Below, piece after piece: positions 18,058 to 27,127 of a stretch of 64,000 bases of DNA. The notes under the pieces were generated by a model. It saw only the letters and a program-made list of their open reading frames with translations. It had not been told where the DNA came from and searched no databases. The translations under genes and the position numbers were made by a program. Source of the stretch: GCA-002282575 sp964493995. Lineage in GTDB: Bacteria; Pseudomonadota; Gammaproteobacteria; Thiomicrospirales; Thiomicrospiraceae. Position 1 is the stretch's first letter, and each line of letters opens with the position of its first letter. The stretch covers positions 1-64,000 of the forward strand of contig CAZBQD010000004.1 of the NCBI GenBank assembly GCA_964493995.1, in the 5' to 3' direction.

Positions 18058-18936
18058 ATGAAAACTCAACTTGAACATTGGCGCGTTTTGGATGCGGTGA
18101 TTAGCTGCGGTGGCGTCAGTCAAGCGGCAAAAGCCCTATTTCGCACCCAATCCGCCGTGAGTTACAGCTTAAAACAGCTAGAAGAACAAGCCGGCGTTGA
18201 GTTACTGGTACTCGTTGGGCGCAAATTACAGTTGACGCCTGCTGGCTATCAACTGTTACAAGAAGCGCGTCAAATTTTGCAACGTATGCAACTGCTCGAT
18301 GAACAAACCACGCTGCTATCGCAAGGGATTGAATCGACCATCACCATCGCCATTGAGCAAATTGCCCCCATGCAACCTATTCTCAAAGCGCTTGAAGCGA
18401 TACAAGACCGCTACCCTCACATTAATTTGCACTGGCATGAGTTAATTCTGTCAGAAGTTGATACTGCCTTCCATCAATACAACGCCGACTTAATTATTGC
18501 CACTCACGTGCCCTTAAATCATACCGGCAAAGAATGGTTAAAAGTCGATTTGATTGGCGTGGTTTCCAAACATCACCCGCTCGCCAAGGCAGAATCGATT
18601 GAATTGAATGATTTGGCCGAATACACGCAAGTGGTGGTTCGAGATAAAGGCAAAGGGGACAAAGATACCGGTTGGCTAGCGAGTCCTAAGCGTTACACGG
18701 TAGACAACATTCACACCGCCCAACAAATGGTACACGCTGGCTTGGCCTACGCTTGGCTACCAGAACACGCCATTGCTCAACCGGTCAACAAGGGGCAATT
18801 AGTTAAACTAGCACTGACCGAAGGCGACCTACAAGAAGCACGCTTAAAGGTCATTTTGAACCCCACGAAATCTCAAGGGGAAGTGGTGAACACGCTGCGC
18901 GATCAACTAATGAAAGTTATTGAAAGCAAAAAGTAA
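18058..18936 (+). CDS. LysR-family transcriptional regulator
   Basis: A 292-residue regulator. The N-terminal winged helix-turn-helix is VLDAVISCGGVSQAAKALFRTQSAVSYSLKQLEEQAGVELL (residues 9-50), and the effector-binding domain runs from about residue 90. I chose the ATG giving MKTQLEHWRVLD; the frame is open for 49 more codons upstream, but that stretch overlaps the pirin gene and its promoter. The 127-bp gap to the divergent pirin-nitroreductase pair is the usual arrangement for a LysR protein and its target (inference). Effector unknown. It is convergent with sufS. Confidence 0.93.
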   Translation: MKTQLEHWRVLDAVISCGGVSQAAKALFRTQSAVSYSLKQLEEQAGVELLVLVGRKLQLTPAGYQLLQEARQILQRMQLLDEQTTLLSQGIESTITIAIEQIAPMQPILKALEAIQDRYPHINLHWHELILSEVDTAFHQYNADLIIATHVPLNHTGKEWLKVDLIGVVSKHHPLAKAESIELNDLAEYTQVVVRDKGKGDKDTGWLASPKRYTVDNIHTAQQMVHAGLAYAWLPEHAIAQPVNKGQLVKLALTEGDLQEARLKVILNPTKSQGEVVNTLRDQLMKVIESKK

Positions 18937-18950
18937 ACTGAATAACTTAT

Positions 18951-18975
18951 CTACGCTAGCAAACTGCTAGCGTAG
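18951..18975. terminator. Perfect 10-bp hairpin between convergent lysR and sufS
   Basis: CTACGCTAGC (18951-18960) and GCTAGCGTAG (18966-18975) are exact inverse complements around a 5-nt loop. The hairpin overlaps the sufS stop codon at 18967-18969. There is no T run on either side, so it may act as a mRNA 3' end structure rather than an intrinsic terminator. Confidence 0.5.
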
Positions 18976-20166
18976 CATATCCACCGCCATTTCAACACCT
19001 GCCACCAATTTATCAATATCACTCGGCTGATTGTAAACAGCAAAAGAAGCACGCACCGTCGCGGGAACTTGGTAGCGTTGCATCACGGGCTGGGCGCAAT
19101 GATGACTGGCGCGCAGGCAAATCTGCTCATAACCCAATAATGTCGCCATGTCGGACGGATGCACGCCATCGACAATGAAAGAGACCACCGCTTCTTTATG
19201 TGCCGCCGTACCAACAATACGCAAGCCATCAATCTGCTGCAATGCCTGAGTCGCCTGCGCCAATAAGGCTTGCTCATGCGCCATGATTTCAGACCATCCT
19301 AAAGACTCGACAAAGGCAATCGCTGGTGCTAAGGCCAATACCCCTTCGATATTCGGTGTACCCGCTTCAAATTTGTAAGGAATATCGTTAAACGTTGTTT
19401 TTTCAAGCGTGACAGTGCGAATCATATCTCCACCGCCCATATAAGGCGGCAGAGCCTCTAACCAAGCACGCTTGCCATAAAGCACGCCCACACCAGTCGG
19501 GCCATAGAGTTTATGACCCGAAAAGACGAGAAAATCACAATCCCACGCCTGCACATCAATCGGCATATGTGCAATGGCTTGCGCGGCATCGACCAAAATA
19601 ATCATGTCTGGGCGCACGGCTCTGACACGCGCAATCATCTGCTGCACGGGATTGACCGTACCCAAGGCATTAGACACGGCTGTAAACGCAAACACCTTCA
19701 CATCAGGTGTTAACTGAGACTCTAAGTCATCTAATAACAGCTCACCATTATCTGCCAAATACAGCGACTTAACCTGAATGCCTTGATCGGCCAACAACTG
19801 CCAAGGCACAATGTTGGCATGATGCTCCATCTCGGTAATCAGTACCGCATCGCCCGCATTAAGCAGTTTTCCCAGGCCGGCAGCCACCAAATTAATGCTT
19901 TGTGTTGTGCCGGTAGTAAAAACCACCTCTTCACGTTCAGCAGCGTTAATAAAGCGCTTCACCGCATCGCGTGTTGCTTCAAAATCGGCTGTAGCCCGCT
20001 CACTCAGTGGATAGAGTCCTCGGTGAATATTGGAATAGCCCATTTCATAAAAACGCTGCGCTGTTTCAATCACCGAACGCGGTTTTTGCGTGCTACTGGC
20101 ACTATCCAACCACACCAAATCAGGCTGATGCGAAAAGATGGGAAACTGCTCGCGCACCGATAACAT
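18967..20166 (-). CDS. sufS: Cysteine desulfurase SufS (group II)
   Basis: PLP enzyme that takes sulfur from cysteine for Fe-S assembly. The 399-residue protein has ASSTQKPRSVIE near the start and the group II insert-free layout. The PLP lysine is in FSGHKLYGPTGVGVLYG near residue 225. The persulfide-forming Cys is at about 357 in LRASHHCAQPVM, the group II (SufS) context rather than the flexible IscS loop. NTF-type blocks EMEHHANIVPWQ near 115 bind PLP. Its ATG overlaps the sufD stop as TAATG. It is the last gene of sufBCDS; no sufE or sufU is visible in the window. Confidence 0.96.
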   Translation of the reverse strand: MLSVREQFPIFSHQPDLVWLDSASSTQKPRSVIETAQRFYEMGYSNIHRGLYPLSERATADFEATRDAVKRFINAAEREEVVFTTGTTQSINLVAAGLGKLLNAGDAVLITEMEHHANIVPWQLLADQGIQVKSLYLADNGELLLDDLESQLTPDVKVFAFTAVSNALGTVNPVQQMIARVRAVRPDMIILVDAAQAIAHMPIDVQAWDCDFLVFSGHKLYGPTGVGVLYGKRAWLEALPPYMGGGDMIRTVTLEKTTFNDIPYKFEAGTPNIEGVLALAPAIAFVESLGWSEIMAHEQALLAQATQALQQIDGLRIVGTAAHKEAVVSFIVDGVHPSDMATLLGYEQICLRASHHCAQPVMQRYQVPATVRASFAVYNQPSDIDKLVAGVEMAVDMLR

Positions 20167-21437
20167 TAGCGCATCGCCTCAGTCAATTTTTGCTGAATCA
20201 ACGACTGCCAAGCCTCAGCCACTTCTGGCACGGCAACGTCCGACAGTGCCGCTTGCGCAAACGCCGCAGAGACCATCAAACGAGCCGTTGCTTCTGGAAT
20301 ACCACGTGCACGCAAGTAGAAAATTTGCGTTTCATCGAGCGTGCCGCTGGTCACGCCGTGGGTACAACGCACGTCATCGGCATAAATTTCGAGCTGTGGT
20401 TTACTGTTCGCTTGCGCGGTGGGCGATAACAACAGATTGTTGGTGGCCATATTGGCATCGGTTTTATCAGCCCCTTTTTCCACCAAAATATCGCCATGGA
20501 AAACACCATTGGCTTGACCACCAACAGCAAAGCGATGCAACTGCTCAGAACGCGCATTCAAACAAGCATGACGCGTATGGGTGCGCACATCTTGCGTTTG
20601 TTTCGCCAGCGCCACCACACCGGTGGCCATGTTCGACTCGGCATTTTCGCCCAATACATTTACCGTGAAGTGTTGACGAGATAAGAGGCCACTGGTCATC
20701 AACGAGCGTTGTATCAAACGCGAATCGCGCTGAAGACTCGCTGTTCTCCAGCCAAAGCTGTAAGCCGAATCGGCTAAATCGTGCCACAATAAATGCGTCA
20801 ACTGCGAATTGTCAGACACGTCTAACTGCGTGTGCATAAAAATCACGCCATCCGACGCACCGCTCATCACTTCAATCAGAGTCAGTTCGGCACTTTTTCC
20901 TAAGGTCACGGACAAAGCTAACGACTGCCCCACACCTGCTTCACCCAAACAACGCACCACAATCGGACGTTCAATACGCTTATTGTTAGCCACCTCGATC
21001 ACTAACTGAGCACTCAATCCCGCCACAGCCAGCGAGGCGAAGGCGTCTCCCGCTAATGCCTGTGGCAGTGCGTTGACAGCAACATTTTGTACGCTTAGCC
21101 CAGCCGGTAAGTCAGTTAATGAACTCGACAAATGCTCACTGAACTTTCCATTAACCCAAACCAACTGGATGGCATCATCGGGCAGACTTAACTCAGGCAA
21201 AGTGACCGATGGCGCTACCTGCTCATTAGCCCATTGCAGTGGCAGCTTCCAAAACCCAGCCAAGCGGGTGTATTTCCAATCTTCATCTCGTGCGGTCGGC
21301 AGTGTGGCTTGGCCAAAACCCTGCAGCGCCTCTTGCTGCGCGACACTGACCGAGCGTGTGGCTTGCCAATCACTCAGTAAGGCCTGTAAACGCTGTTGCG
21401 CCTGCTCAGAGGGGTTAAGCAGTGGCGAGTGCGTCAT
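20166..21437 (-). CDS. sufD: Fe-S assembly protein SufD
   Basis: SufD is a scaffold partner in the SufBC2D complex. The protein has about 423 residues from the ATG giving MTHSPLLNPSEQ; the frame continues 13 codons upstream but only inside sufC. Family features are the N-terminal helical part with DEDWKYTRLAGF (residues 49-60) and the right-handed beta-helix core. The conserved C-terminal block HGVTSGTLDETQIFYLRARGIPE follows, with His as in SufD. It overlaps the end of sufC by 23 bp and sufS by 1 bp, so the four genes are translated as a unit. Confidence 0.94.
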   Translation of the reverse strand: MTHSPLLNPSEQAQQRLQALLSDWQATRSVSVAQQEALQGFGQATLPTARDEDWKYTRLAGFWKLPLQWANEQVAPSVTLPELSLPDDAIQLVWVNGKFSEHLSSSLTDLPAGLSVQNVAVNALPQALAGDAFASLAVAGLSAQLVIEVANNKRIERPIVVRCLGEAGVGQSLALSVTLGKSAELTLIEVMSGASDGVIFMHTQLDVSDNSQLTHLLWHDLADSAYSFGWRTASLQRDSRLIQRSLMTSGLLSRQHFTVNVLGENAESNMATGVVALAKQTQDVRTHTRHACLNARSEQLHRFAVGGQANGVFHGDILVEKGADKTDANMATNNLLLSPTAQANSKPQLEIYADDVRCTHGVTSGTLDETQIFYLRARGIPEATARLMVSAAFAQAALSDVAVPEVAEAWQSLIQQKLTEAMR

Positions 21438-22164
21438 AACCCAACTCCTCGATTTGCGCAACCAACTCCATACCACCCGATTTCACGATGCGACCTTGAT
21501 ACAAAATATGAATCACATCCGGTGCCACATATTCTAATAAGCGTTGATAATGCGTGACCAAAACAAAACCACGATCCGGCGAACGCATGGCATTCACGCC
21601 TTGGGCGACCGCTTTCAGCGCATCAATATCCAAACCCGAATCAGTTTCATCCAAAATACACAAGCTTGGCTCTAATAAGGCCATTTGTAACATGTCATTA
21701 CGTTTCTTCTCACCACCGGAAAAGCCGACGTTCACATCACGTTCTAAAAACTCCTGGCGCATGCCCAACAGCTTCATTTTTTCTTGAACGAGTTGACTGA
21801 ATTCAAACATATCCAACTCAGGCAAACCCTTAGCAGTGCGCACAGCATTTACCGCTGTTTGCAAAAATAGCTTATTGCTCACACCGGGAATTTCGACCGG
21901 ATATTGAAAAGCCAAAAACAGACCCGCTTGAGCGCGTTCTTCAGGATCCATGTCAAGTAAATCTTCACCATTCAGCGAAGCCGAACCACCGGTAACTTCA
22001 TAATCCTCACGACCCGCCAGCACCGATGCTAACGAACTTTTACCCGCGCCATTAGGCCCCATAATCGCATGCACTTCACCCGCTTTGATGCTTAAATTCA
22101 GCCCACGCAATACGTCTTTTTCGGCAACCGTCGCCTGCAAATTTTCAACTTCTAATAACATCAT
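21415..22164 (-). CDS. sufC: Fe-S assembly ATPase SufC
   Basis: ABC-type ATPase of the SufBCD complex, 249 residues. Walker A is GPNGAGKSSLASVLAG near residue 36, the signature is NVGFSGGEKKRNDMLQ near 145, and the Walker B region LCILDETDSGLDIDALK is near 168. The ETDSGLD sequence is characteristic of SufC. The H-loop is VTHYQRLLEYV near 204. It overlaps sufB by 4 bp (ATGA) and sufD by 23 bp. Soluble, with no membrane segments. Confidence 0.97.
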   Translation of the reverse strand: MMLLEVENLQATVAEKDVLRGLNLSIKAGEVHAIMGPNGAGKSSLASVLAGREDYEVTGGSASLNGEDLLDMDPEERAQAGLFLAFQYPVEIPGVSNKLFLQTAVNAVRTAKGLPELDMFEFSQLVQEKMKLLGMRQEFLERDVNVGFSGGEKKRNDMLQMALLEPSLCILDETDSGLDIDALKAVAQGVNAMRSPDRGFVLVTHYQRLLEYVAPDVIHILYQGRIVKSGGMELVAQIEELGYDALATA

Positions 22165-23642
22165 CCCACACTTCCTTCCAAACTGATGGCTAGTAACTTC
22201 TCGGCTTCAACGGCAAATTCCAATGGCAACTTTTGAAACACTTCTTTACAAAAGCCATTCACAATCATCGAAATTGCATCTTCTTCACGAATGCCGCGTT
22301 GCGCACAATAGAAAAGCTGATCCTCGCCCACATTCGATGTCGTCGCTTCATGTTCAACCTGCGCTGTGGCGTTTTGCACTTCTAAATAAGGGAAAGTATG
22401 CGCGCCACAGGTCTTGCCGATGAGCATCGAGTCACACTGGGTAAAATTACGTGCACCTTCCGCGGTGGGTAAAATTTTGACCAAGCCACGATAGACGTTT
22501 TCGCTTTTGCCGGCGCTAATACCTTTAGAAATAATGGTACTTTTAGTACGTTTGCCAATGTGAATCATCTTAGTGCCGGTATCAGCTTGCTGACGACGAT
22601 TGGTAAGTGCTACCGAATAGAATTCGCCCACGCTATCATCACCCTCTAACACACAGCTGGGGTACTTCCAGGTAATAGCAGAACCGGTTTCAGCCTGCGT
22701 CCACGACAATTTACTGCGCGCGCCTTTACAAATACCGCGCTTAGTCACGAAATTCAAAATACCGCCTTCGCAATTTTCATCGCCAGGGTACCAGTTTTGC
22801 ACCGTCGAATACTTCACTTCGGCATCGGCATGCACAATCACTTCGACCACTGCCGCGTGTAATTGATAACTGTCACGCACAGGCGCCGAACAGCCTTCAA
22901 TGTAACTCACCGAACTGCCCTCGTCGGCAATGACAATGGTGCGCTCGAACTGACCGGTTTTCGCTTCATTGATGCGGAAATAAGTCGATAATGGCACGGG
23001 ACAATTCACACCTTTGGGAATGTAAACAAAGGTTCCATCCGAAGCCACCGCCGCATTCAAACAGGCAAAGAAGTTATCATGGTGCGGCACGACAGTACCG
23101 AGATATTTTTGTACTAATTCAGGATGATGTTGTACGGCATCTGAGAAAGAGCAGAAAATAACACCGTATTTTTCAAGTAAAGCACGGGATTTGGTGGTTG
23201 AAACCGACACCGAATCAAAAATGGCATCGACAGCAATTTCCGCGGCTTCTCCTTCAGCTCCCAAATGAATACCCAAGGCGGCAAAGGCCTTCGCCACTTC
23301 GGGATCGATCTCAGGTTCTTTCGGTGCCGCGCCAGCACTGGCACAACTATCACTGGTACAGCTTCCGCACTGGGGAGCTGAATAATAACTGTAATCTTGA
23401 TAGTCTAACGGTGTGTAGGTCGCTTTCGCCCAATGAGGTTCAGGCATGGTGAGCCAATGCTGGTAGGCTTTTAAGCGAAAATCTAACATCCACTGAGGTT
23501 CGTTCTTTTTCGCCGAAATGGCACGCACCACCGACTCGCTCAACCCTTTCGCAAAGGTCTCCACCAAGGTCTGGGTTACAAAACCTTCCTTATAGGTGGA
23601 CTGCGCCCCTAACAAGTCTTCAATTTCAACTTGTGTTTGCAC
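22161..23642 (-). CDS. sufB: Fe-S cluster scaffold SufB
   Basis: Main scaffold of the SUF system, about 493 residues. It shows DYSYYSAPQCGSCTSDSC near residue 88, PKGVNCPVPLSTYFRIN near 217, the beta-helix core, and NCEGGILNFVTKRG. The C-terminal block ARNFTQCDSMLIGKTCGAHTFPY near 400 holds the cluster Cys. The longest frame starts with TTG directly against AGGAG (23649-23653). The GTG two codons in (23642) has 6-nt spacing from it and is the likelier start. It leads the sufBCDS operon, behind an IscR-like palindrome. Confidence 0.96.
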   Translation of the reverse strand: MQTQVEIEDLLGAQSTYKEGFVTQTLVETFAKGLSESVVRAISAKKNEPQWMLDFRLKAYQHWLTMPEPHWAKATYTPLDYQDYSYYSAPQCGSCTSDSCASAGAAPKEPEIDPEVAKAFAALGIHLGAEGEAAEIAVDAIFDSVSVSTTKSRALLEKYGVIFCSFSDAVQHHPELVQKYLGTVVPHHDNFFACLNAAVASDGTFVYIPKGVNCPVPLSTYFRINEAKTGQFERTIVIADEGSSVSYIEGCSAPVRDSYQLHAAVVEVIVHADAEVKYSTVQNWYPGDENCEGGILNFVTKRGICKGARSKLSWTQAETGSAITWKYPSCVLEGDDSVGEFYSVALTNRRQQADTGTKMIHIGKRTKSTIISKGISAGKSENVYRGLVKILPTAEGARNFTQCDSMLIGKTCGAHTFPYLEVQNATAQVEHEATTSNVGEDQLFYCAQRGIREEDAISMIVNGFCKEVFQKLPLEFAVEAEKLLAISLEGSVG

Positions 23643-23671
23643 CGTCAACTCCTAATCATTTATCGATTCAT

Positions 23672-23700
23672 TAATAGTTGACTATTTTAGTCAACTATTA
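23672..23700 (-). promoter_or_regulatory. IscR type-1-like operator upstream of sufBCDS
   Basis: TAATAGTTGACTA (23672-23684) and TAGTCAACTATTA (23688-23700) form a perfect 13-bp inverted repeat around TTT. The central 25 bp agree at every position with the IscR type-1 motif as I recall it (half-sites ATASYYGACT and AGTCRRSTAT around RWWWY). On the minus strand the distal arm also contains TTGACT, a good -35 element. It lies about 30 bp upstream of the sufB start. iscR itself is not in the window. Confidence 0.8.
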
Positions 23701-23727
23701 CCTCAAAAGTCCAGTTTTACCACTCCA

Positions 23728-24663
23728 TTACGGCCTTTTTTGGCAATTACTGATCGCTTTTGCTTGATCTAACAGCCAAGCCGCATAACCACCTGAATAA
23801 TTGGCATTTCCTAAGGGATCTGTCATAGCTTCGTTCAGGTTGGGAGCTAAGGCTTTCAACCAATCCATCGCCTTGGGCTCTAACTGAGGCTCACGCAACA
23901 AACAACGCAATTCACCGCTACGCAGGCGTTGCTCCAACTGTGCCACCGAAGCCGCTCCAATCGATTGCTCTGGCGTTTTCTGCACCATCGCCCCCTGAGT
24001 CAGCCCATAATGACGGAAAAAATATCGCCACGCATCATGCATCACCAGCAAGGGTTCTGCCTGCATCGGCTGAAGGAATTGTTTGGCTTGAGTGTCAGCT
24101 TGTTGAATATCACTGATTAATTGAAGCGCATTCTGACGATAACGATCTGCATTGGCGGCATCTCGAATCATCAATTCATCACGCAAGTGCCCGACATATG
24201 CCTGAACAAGGGTCGGATCAAGCCATAAGTGCATATCCCAAGCACCCGAATGATGATGGTGCTCATGTCCGCCCGCCTGCTCCGCTTTTTGACGCATTTT
24301 GGCCTGTTGCACCGCCGTAGCCGGCAAGAATTGAATGCCGGCGGTATCGCGCATAGCCAGTTGTGGCGGCTTGATCTGCGTCATGGGTTTGACCAGCCAA
24401 GATTCAAAATCAGGCCCTACCCACAACACCAAATCGGCTTTTTCTAAACTCGCACGTTGAGAAGGCAATAGACTCATACCATGCGGCGATTGTTTCCCAT
24501 CAACCAACACCACAGTATTGCCCTGGGTTCCTGCTAACAAACTCTGCGACAACATCGCTAAAGGCGGAATCGAGCTCACCACCGTCAAGGCTTGTGCCGA
24601 TAAGGAACACAAGCTCAGGCTAACCCCTGCCAACAAAGCGCAAACTCTGGCACAATAGAACAT
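23728..24663 (-). CDS. znuA: Zinc ABC transporter, periplasmic binding protein ZnuA
   Basis: A 311-residue cluster A-I metal-binding protein. A signal peptide (MFYCARVCALLAGVSLSLCSLSAQA) is followed by VVSSIPPLAMLSQSLL. The first metal His is in KQSPHGMSL. A short His-rich loop (GGHEHHHHSGAWDMHLWLDP, near residue 130) supplies another ligand and is a hallmark of zinc rather than manganese binding members. MHDAWRYFFRHYGL near 208 and a C-terminal Cys pair region (CLLREP, AISNCQ) complete it. It is divergent from znuC across 37 bp. Cognate regulation by Zur is expected, but I could not identify a convincing Zur box. Confidence 0.93.
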   Translation of the reverse strand: MFYCARVCALLAGVSLSLCSLSAQALTVVSSIPPLAMLSQSLLAGTQGNTVVLVDGKQSPHGMSLLPSQRASLEKADLVLWVGPDFESWLVKPMTQIKPPQLAMRDTAGIQFLPATAVQQAKMRQKAEQAGGHEHHHHSGAWDMHLWLDPTLVQAYVGHLRDELMIRDAANADRYRQNALQLISDIQQADTQAKQFLQPMQAEPLLVMHDAWRYFFRHYGLTQGAMVQKTPEQSIGAASVAQLEQRLRSGELRCLLREPQLEPKAMDWLKALAPNLNEAMTDPLGNANYSGGYAAWLLDQAKAISNCQKRP

Positions 24664-24700
24664 CTTTTATCTTTCCTTTATTTAAGAATGGCTATAGCCG

Positions 24701-25435
24701 ATGCTAACATCTCATTATCCCCCGCTGATTGAAGCCCGTCAAATAGAACATCACTTTAACGGCCAACGCTTATTTGAACCCCTTAATATTCGTATCGAGG
24801 CAGGACACTACATCAGTTTAATTGGCTTAAATGGAGCGGGAAAATCAACCCTGTTGCGTTTGTTATTAAAACTCATTCCCGCTCAACAGGGTGTGGTCGA
24901 ACATCAGCCCCATTTACGCATTGGCTACGTGCCACAACGCTGGCATGCTAATGCGCAACTCCCCATCAGTGCGCGCGAGTTTTTAACCCTCAACTTAAGC
25001 GCAACACCCACCACCGCTTCGCTAGATGATCTTATGACGACATGGCAATGCCAAGCTTTTGCCAAACAACCCATCCACACCCTATCAGGTGGACAATGGC
25101 AACGTTTACTACTGGCACGGGCGCTGCTCAATCAACCGCAACTGCTTGCTTTAGATGAACCAACTCAAGGACTGGATTTACAATCCCAGCATGACTTTTA
25201 CCAACAACTGCAAAAACTGCATCAACAGGGAGTCACCATTTTAATGATTTCTCATGATTTGGCCCACGCTATGAGTTACAGTCAACGGGTCATTGCGCTG
25301 TCGGAGGGGCGAATCTGTTGTGATGGTGTCCCTCAAACACTGCTCAAAGATCCAGAATATCAACGGCGATTTGTCTGTGCACACCAAGATGCGATGGTGC
25401 CTCACACTCACTGCGGACACAATCATCATGCCTGA
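24701..25435 (+). CDS. znuC: Zinc ABC transporter, ATP-binding protein ZnuC
   Basis: A 244-residue ATPase. Walker A is LIGLNGAGKSTLLRLLL near residue 40 and the Q-loop region is IGYVPQRWHANAQLP near 73. The signature is HTLSGGQWQRLLLARALLNQPQ near 125, Walker B is LLALDEPTQGLD, and the H-loop is MISHDLAHAMSY. The C-terminus is His-rich (HTHCGHNHHA), consistent with zinc handling. GGCTATAGCC, a perfect 10-bp palindrome, sits 1 bp before the ATG. It overlaps znuB by 8 bp. Confidence 0.93.
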   Translation: MLTSHYPPLIEARQIEHHFNGQRLFEPLNIRIEAGHYISLIGLNGAGKSTLLRLLLKLIPAQQGVVEHQPHLRIGYVPQRWHANAQLPISAREFLTLNLSATPTTASLDDLMTTWQCQAFAKQPIHTLSGGQWQRLLLARALLNQPQLLALDEPTQGLDLQSQHDFYQQLQKLHQQGVTILMISHDLAHAMSYSQRVIALSEGRICCDGVPQTLLKDPEYQRRFVCAHQDAMVPHTHCGHNHHA

Positions 25436-26213
25436 ATTTTTACTCATTGCCCTGTTCGGCGGCCTCATTACCACCCTAATGACCGCTCCCATTGGCGCCT
25501 TTATGCTTTGGCGACGCATGGCTTATGTCGGCGATGCCTTAGCCCACACCACTCTATTAGGCCTAGCCATTGGGTTGTGGTTACAGTTGCCGCTGACCCT
25601 CAGCATGATGATGATTGCCCTTATTGTTGCTGTGAGCATTAGCCTGCTCAATCAACGTCCCCATACCAGCAGCGACACCCTACTAGCCATAGCCGCGCAC
25701 AGTAGCTTGGGTCTGGGGATGCTGGCCATTGCACTGCTACCCGAAGCGCGGGTGGATTTAATGGGGTATTTGTTTGGCGATCTACTTAATCTCACCTACA
25801 CAGATCTGATGATCTTAGCAGCTGTTGCCGCGACCCTCTTAACCAGTATCGGTTACTTTTGGCGTGCTTTGCTGTTAAACACCTTGAACGCTGAACTCGC
25901 CCGTCTTTCAGGGGTTAACAATCAGCGCGTGGAATTATTATTGGCGATTGGCGTTGCTGTGGTGGTAGCGGTCAGCACCAAACTGGTGGGTGCGCTACTG
26001 ATGACCGCATTACTCATCACGCCCGCCGCAACGGCTAGAGTGTTCAGCCGCTCACCCCGCGCCATGATTGTGATCGCCGTAATCATCAGTCAAATGGGAA
26101 TTGGCGGCGGCTTGGCACTATCTTGGTTGTTCGATTTACCGGTTGCGCCCAGTATTGTCAGCCTACTCTTTATCGGATTTTTACTGAGTCGCTTGCTACC
26201 ATCCCGCTATTGA
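25428..26213 (+). CDS. znuB: Zinc ABC transporter, permease ZnuB
   Basis: A 261-residue integral membrane permease of the ABC-3 family with about eight hydrophobic segments. It starts MPEFLLIALFGGLITTLMTAPIG; the open frame begins 45 codons earlier but only inside znuC. GAFMLWRRMAYVGDALAHTTLLGLAIG near residue 25 is the conserved first cytoplasmic loop. The EAA-like segment is near VSTKLVGALLMTALLITPAATAR. It ends convergently 7 bp into the stop region of the M23 peptidase gene. Confidence 0.93.
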   Translation: MPEFLLIALFGGLITTLMTAPIGAFMLWRRMAYVGDALAHTTLLGLAIGLWLQLPLTLSMMMIALIVAVSISLLNQRPHTSSDTLLAIAAHSSLGLGMLAIALLPEARVDLMGYLFGDLLNLTYTDLMILAAVAATLLTSIGYFWRALLLNTLNAELARLSGVNNQRVELLLAIGVAVVVAVSTKLVGALLMTALLITPAATARVFSRSPRAMIVIAVIISQMGIGGGLALSWLFDLPVAPSIVSLLFIGFLLSRLLPSRY

Positions 26214-27046
26214 GCCGACACTAAGCTGGGTGGGGTGGGCGTCGCGACCTGCTTAGCCGCATCAATCTGAACATCACGCCAGGTCATGCCCCAGTGCAAA
26301 TGGGGACCGGTGGCACGACCTGTCTTACCAACCTTACCAATCAGCTGACCCCGCTTAACCTCATCCCCCACAGAGACGTTCATGTCGGATAAATGCACAT
26401 AAATCGACATCAAGCCCAGCCCATGATCGATCATCATCGTTTGCCCGGTCAGCACCATATTCGGATGCACTAATACAACACGACCGTCTGTCGGTGCCAC
26501 AATCGGCGTGCCTTCTGGCGCGGCAATATCGACACCAAAATGTGGACGACGCGGCTCGCCATTGAGCACCCGCTGCGAACCATAGACCCCACTAATCCGC
26601 CCTGCCGTTGGCCAAATCATGGGAAGCTGGGGCGTCATGGACATACTCGGTTTAGCACGCGCTTGTGCCACCAATCGATTATTGGCTTGAATCTCGGCCA
26701 CTTCTTGCGGATTCGGGTTGACCTTGTTGTTCGGCAAGCCATTAATGTGCTGAATATCGTAAGTGCGAGCCGCAATCGCTTGCTGATGACGATGCCATTT
26801 TCCTTCATGATCTTGCCAGCGCAAACTCACTTCCGTGGCATCGCGCCCTACACCCAACAGACTATGACCCTGAGCATCGATCAATAACGGCTTATCATCG
26901 ACCAGCAGTTGTTGCACATCATGCAAATGCACTGCCACAATTGAGCCCTGCTGCCACTCACCATAGGTCACTTGAAATGGCAGGTTACTGGCCTGCAGCG
27001 TCCAAGCTGACAGCATTAAGCCTAAAGCCAACATCCATTGCTTCAT
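26207..27046 (-). CDS. M23 family metallopeptidase (LytM domain)
   Basis: A secreted protein of about 279 residues. I start it at the ATG giving MKQWMLALGLMLSAWTLQA, a clear signal peptide. The frame is open 15 codons further upstream but without one. The N-terminal half is beta-rich and unassigned. The C-terminal LytM domain has the zinc ligands His and Asp in RRPHFGVDIAAPEGTPI near residue 170, and the HxH pair in TGPHLHWGM near 245. All catalytic residues are present, so it is probably an active peptidoglycan endopeptidase in the periplasm. Its stop overlaps the znuB stop by 7 bp. Confidence 0.9.
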   Translation of the reverse strand: MKQWMLALGLMLSAWTLQASNLPFQVTYGEWQQGSIVAVHLHDVQQLLVDDKPLLIDAQGHSLLGVGRDATEVSLRWQDHEGKWHRHQQAIAARTYDIQHINGLPNNKVNPNPQEVAEIQANNRLVAQARAKPSMSMTPQLPMIWPTAGRISGVYGSQRVLNGEPRRPHFGVDIAAPEGTPIVAPTDGRVVLVHPNMVLTGQTMMIDHGLGLMSIYVHLSDMNVSVGDEVKRGQLIGKVGKTGRATGPHLHWGMTWRDVQIDAAKQVATPTPPSLVSAQ

Positions 27047-27094
27047 AACACCTACCCTATTAGCAAAATATAATTCATGAGAAACGCCCAAAGC

Positions 27095-27123
27095 AAAAAA
27101 GGCAACACTTTCGTGTTGCCTTT
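27095..27123 (-). terminator. Rho-independent terminator of the tRNA-Val/tRNA-Asp unit
   Basis: On the minus strand the stem GGCAACAC/GTGTTGCC (27101-27108 with 27113-27120) closes a GAAA loop. It is extended by A-T pairs and ends in six T. It begins 5 bp after the tRNA-Asp CCA end. Confidence 0.92.
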
Positions 27124-27127
27124 AATT

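Noticed and set aside
20007..20668. Two plus-strand open frames of 140 and 176 codons
   Set aside because: They lie opposite sufS and sufD, have no family resemblance and no start context.
24664..24700. A Zur operator between znuA and znuC
   Set aside because: I could not find a sequence resembling the Zur consensus; the only palindrome, GGCTATAGCC, is short and lies on the znuC start.
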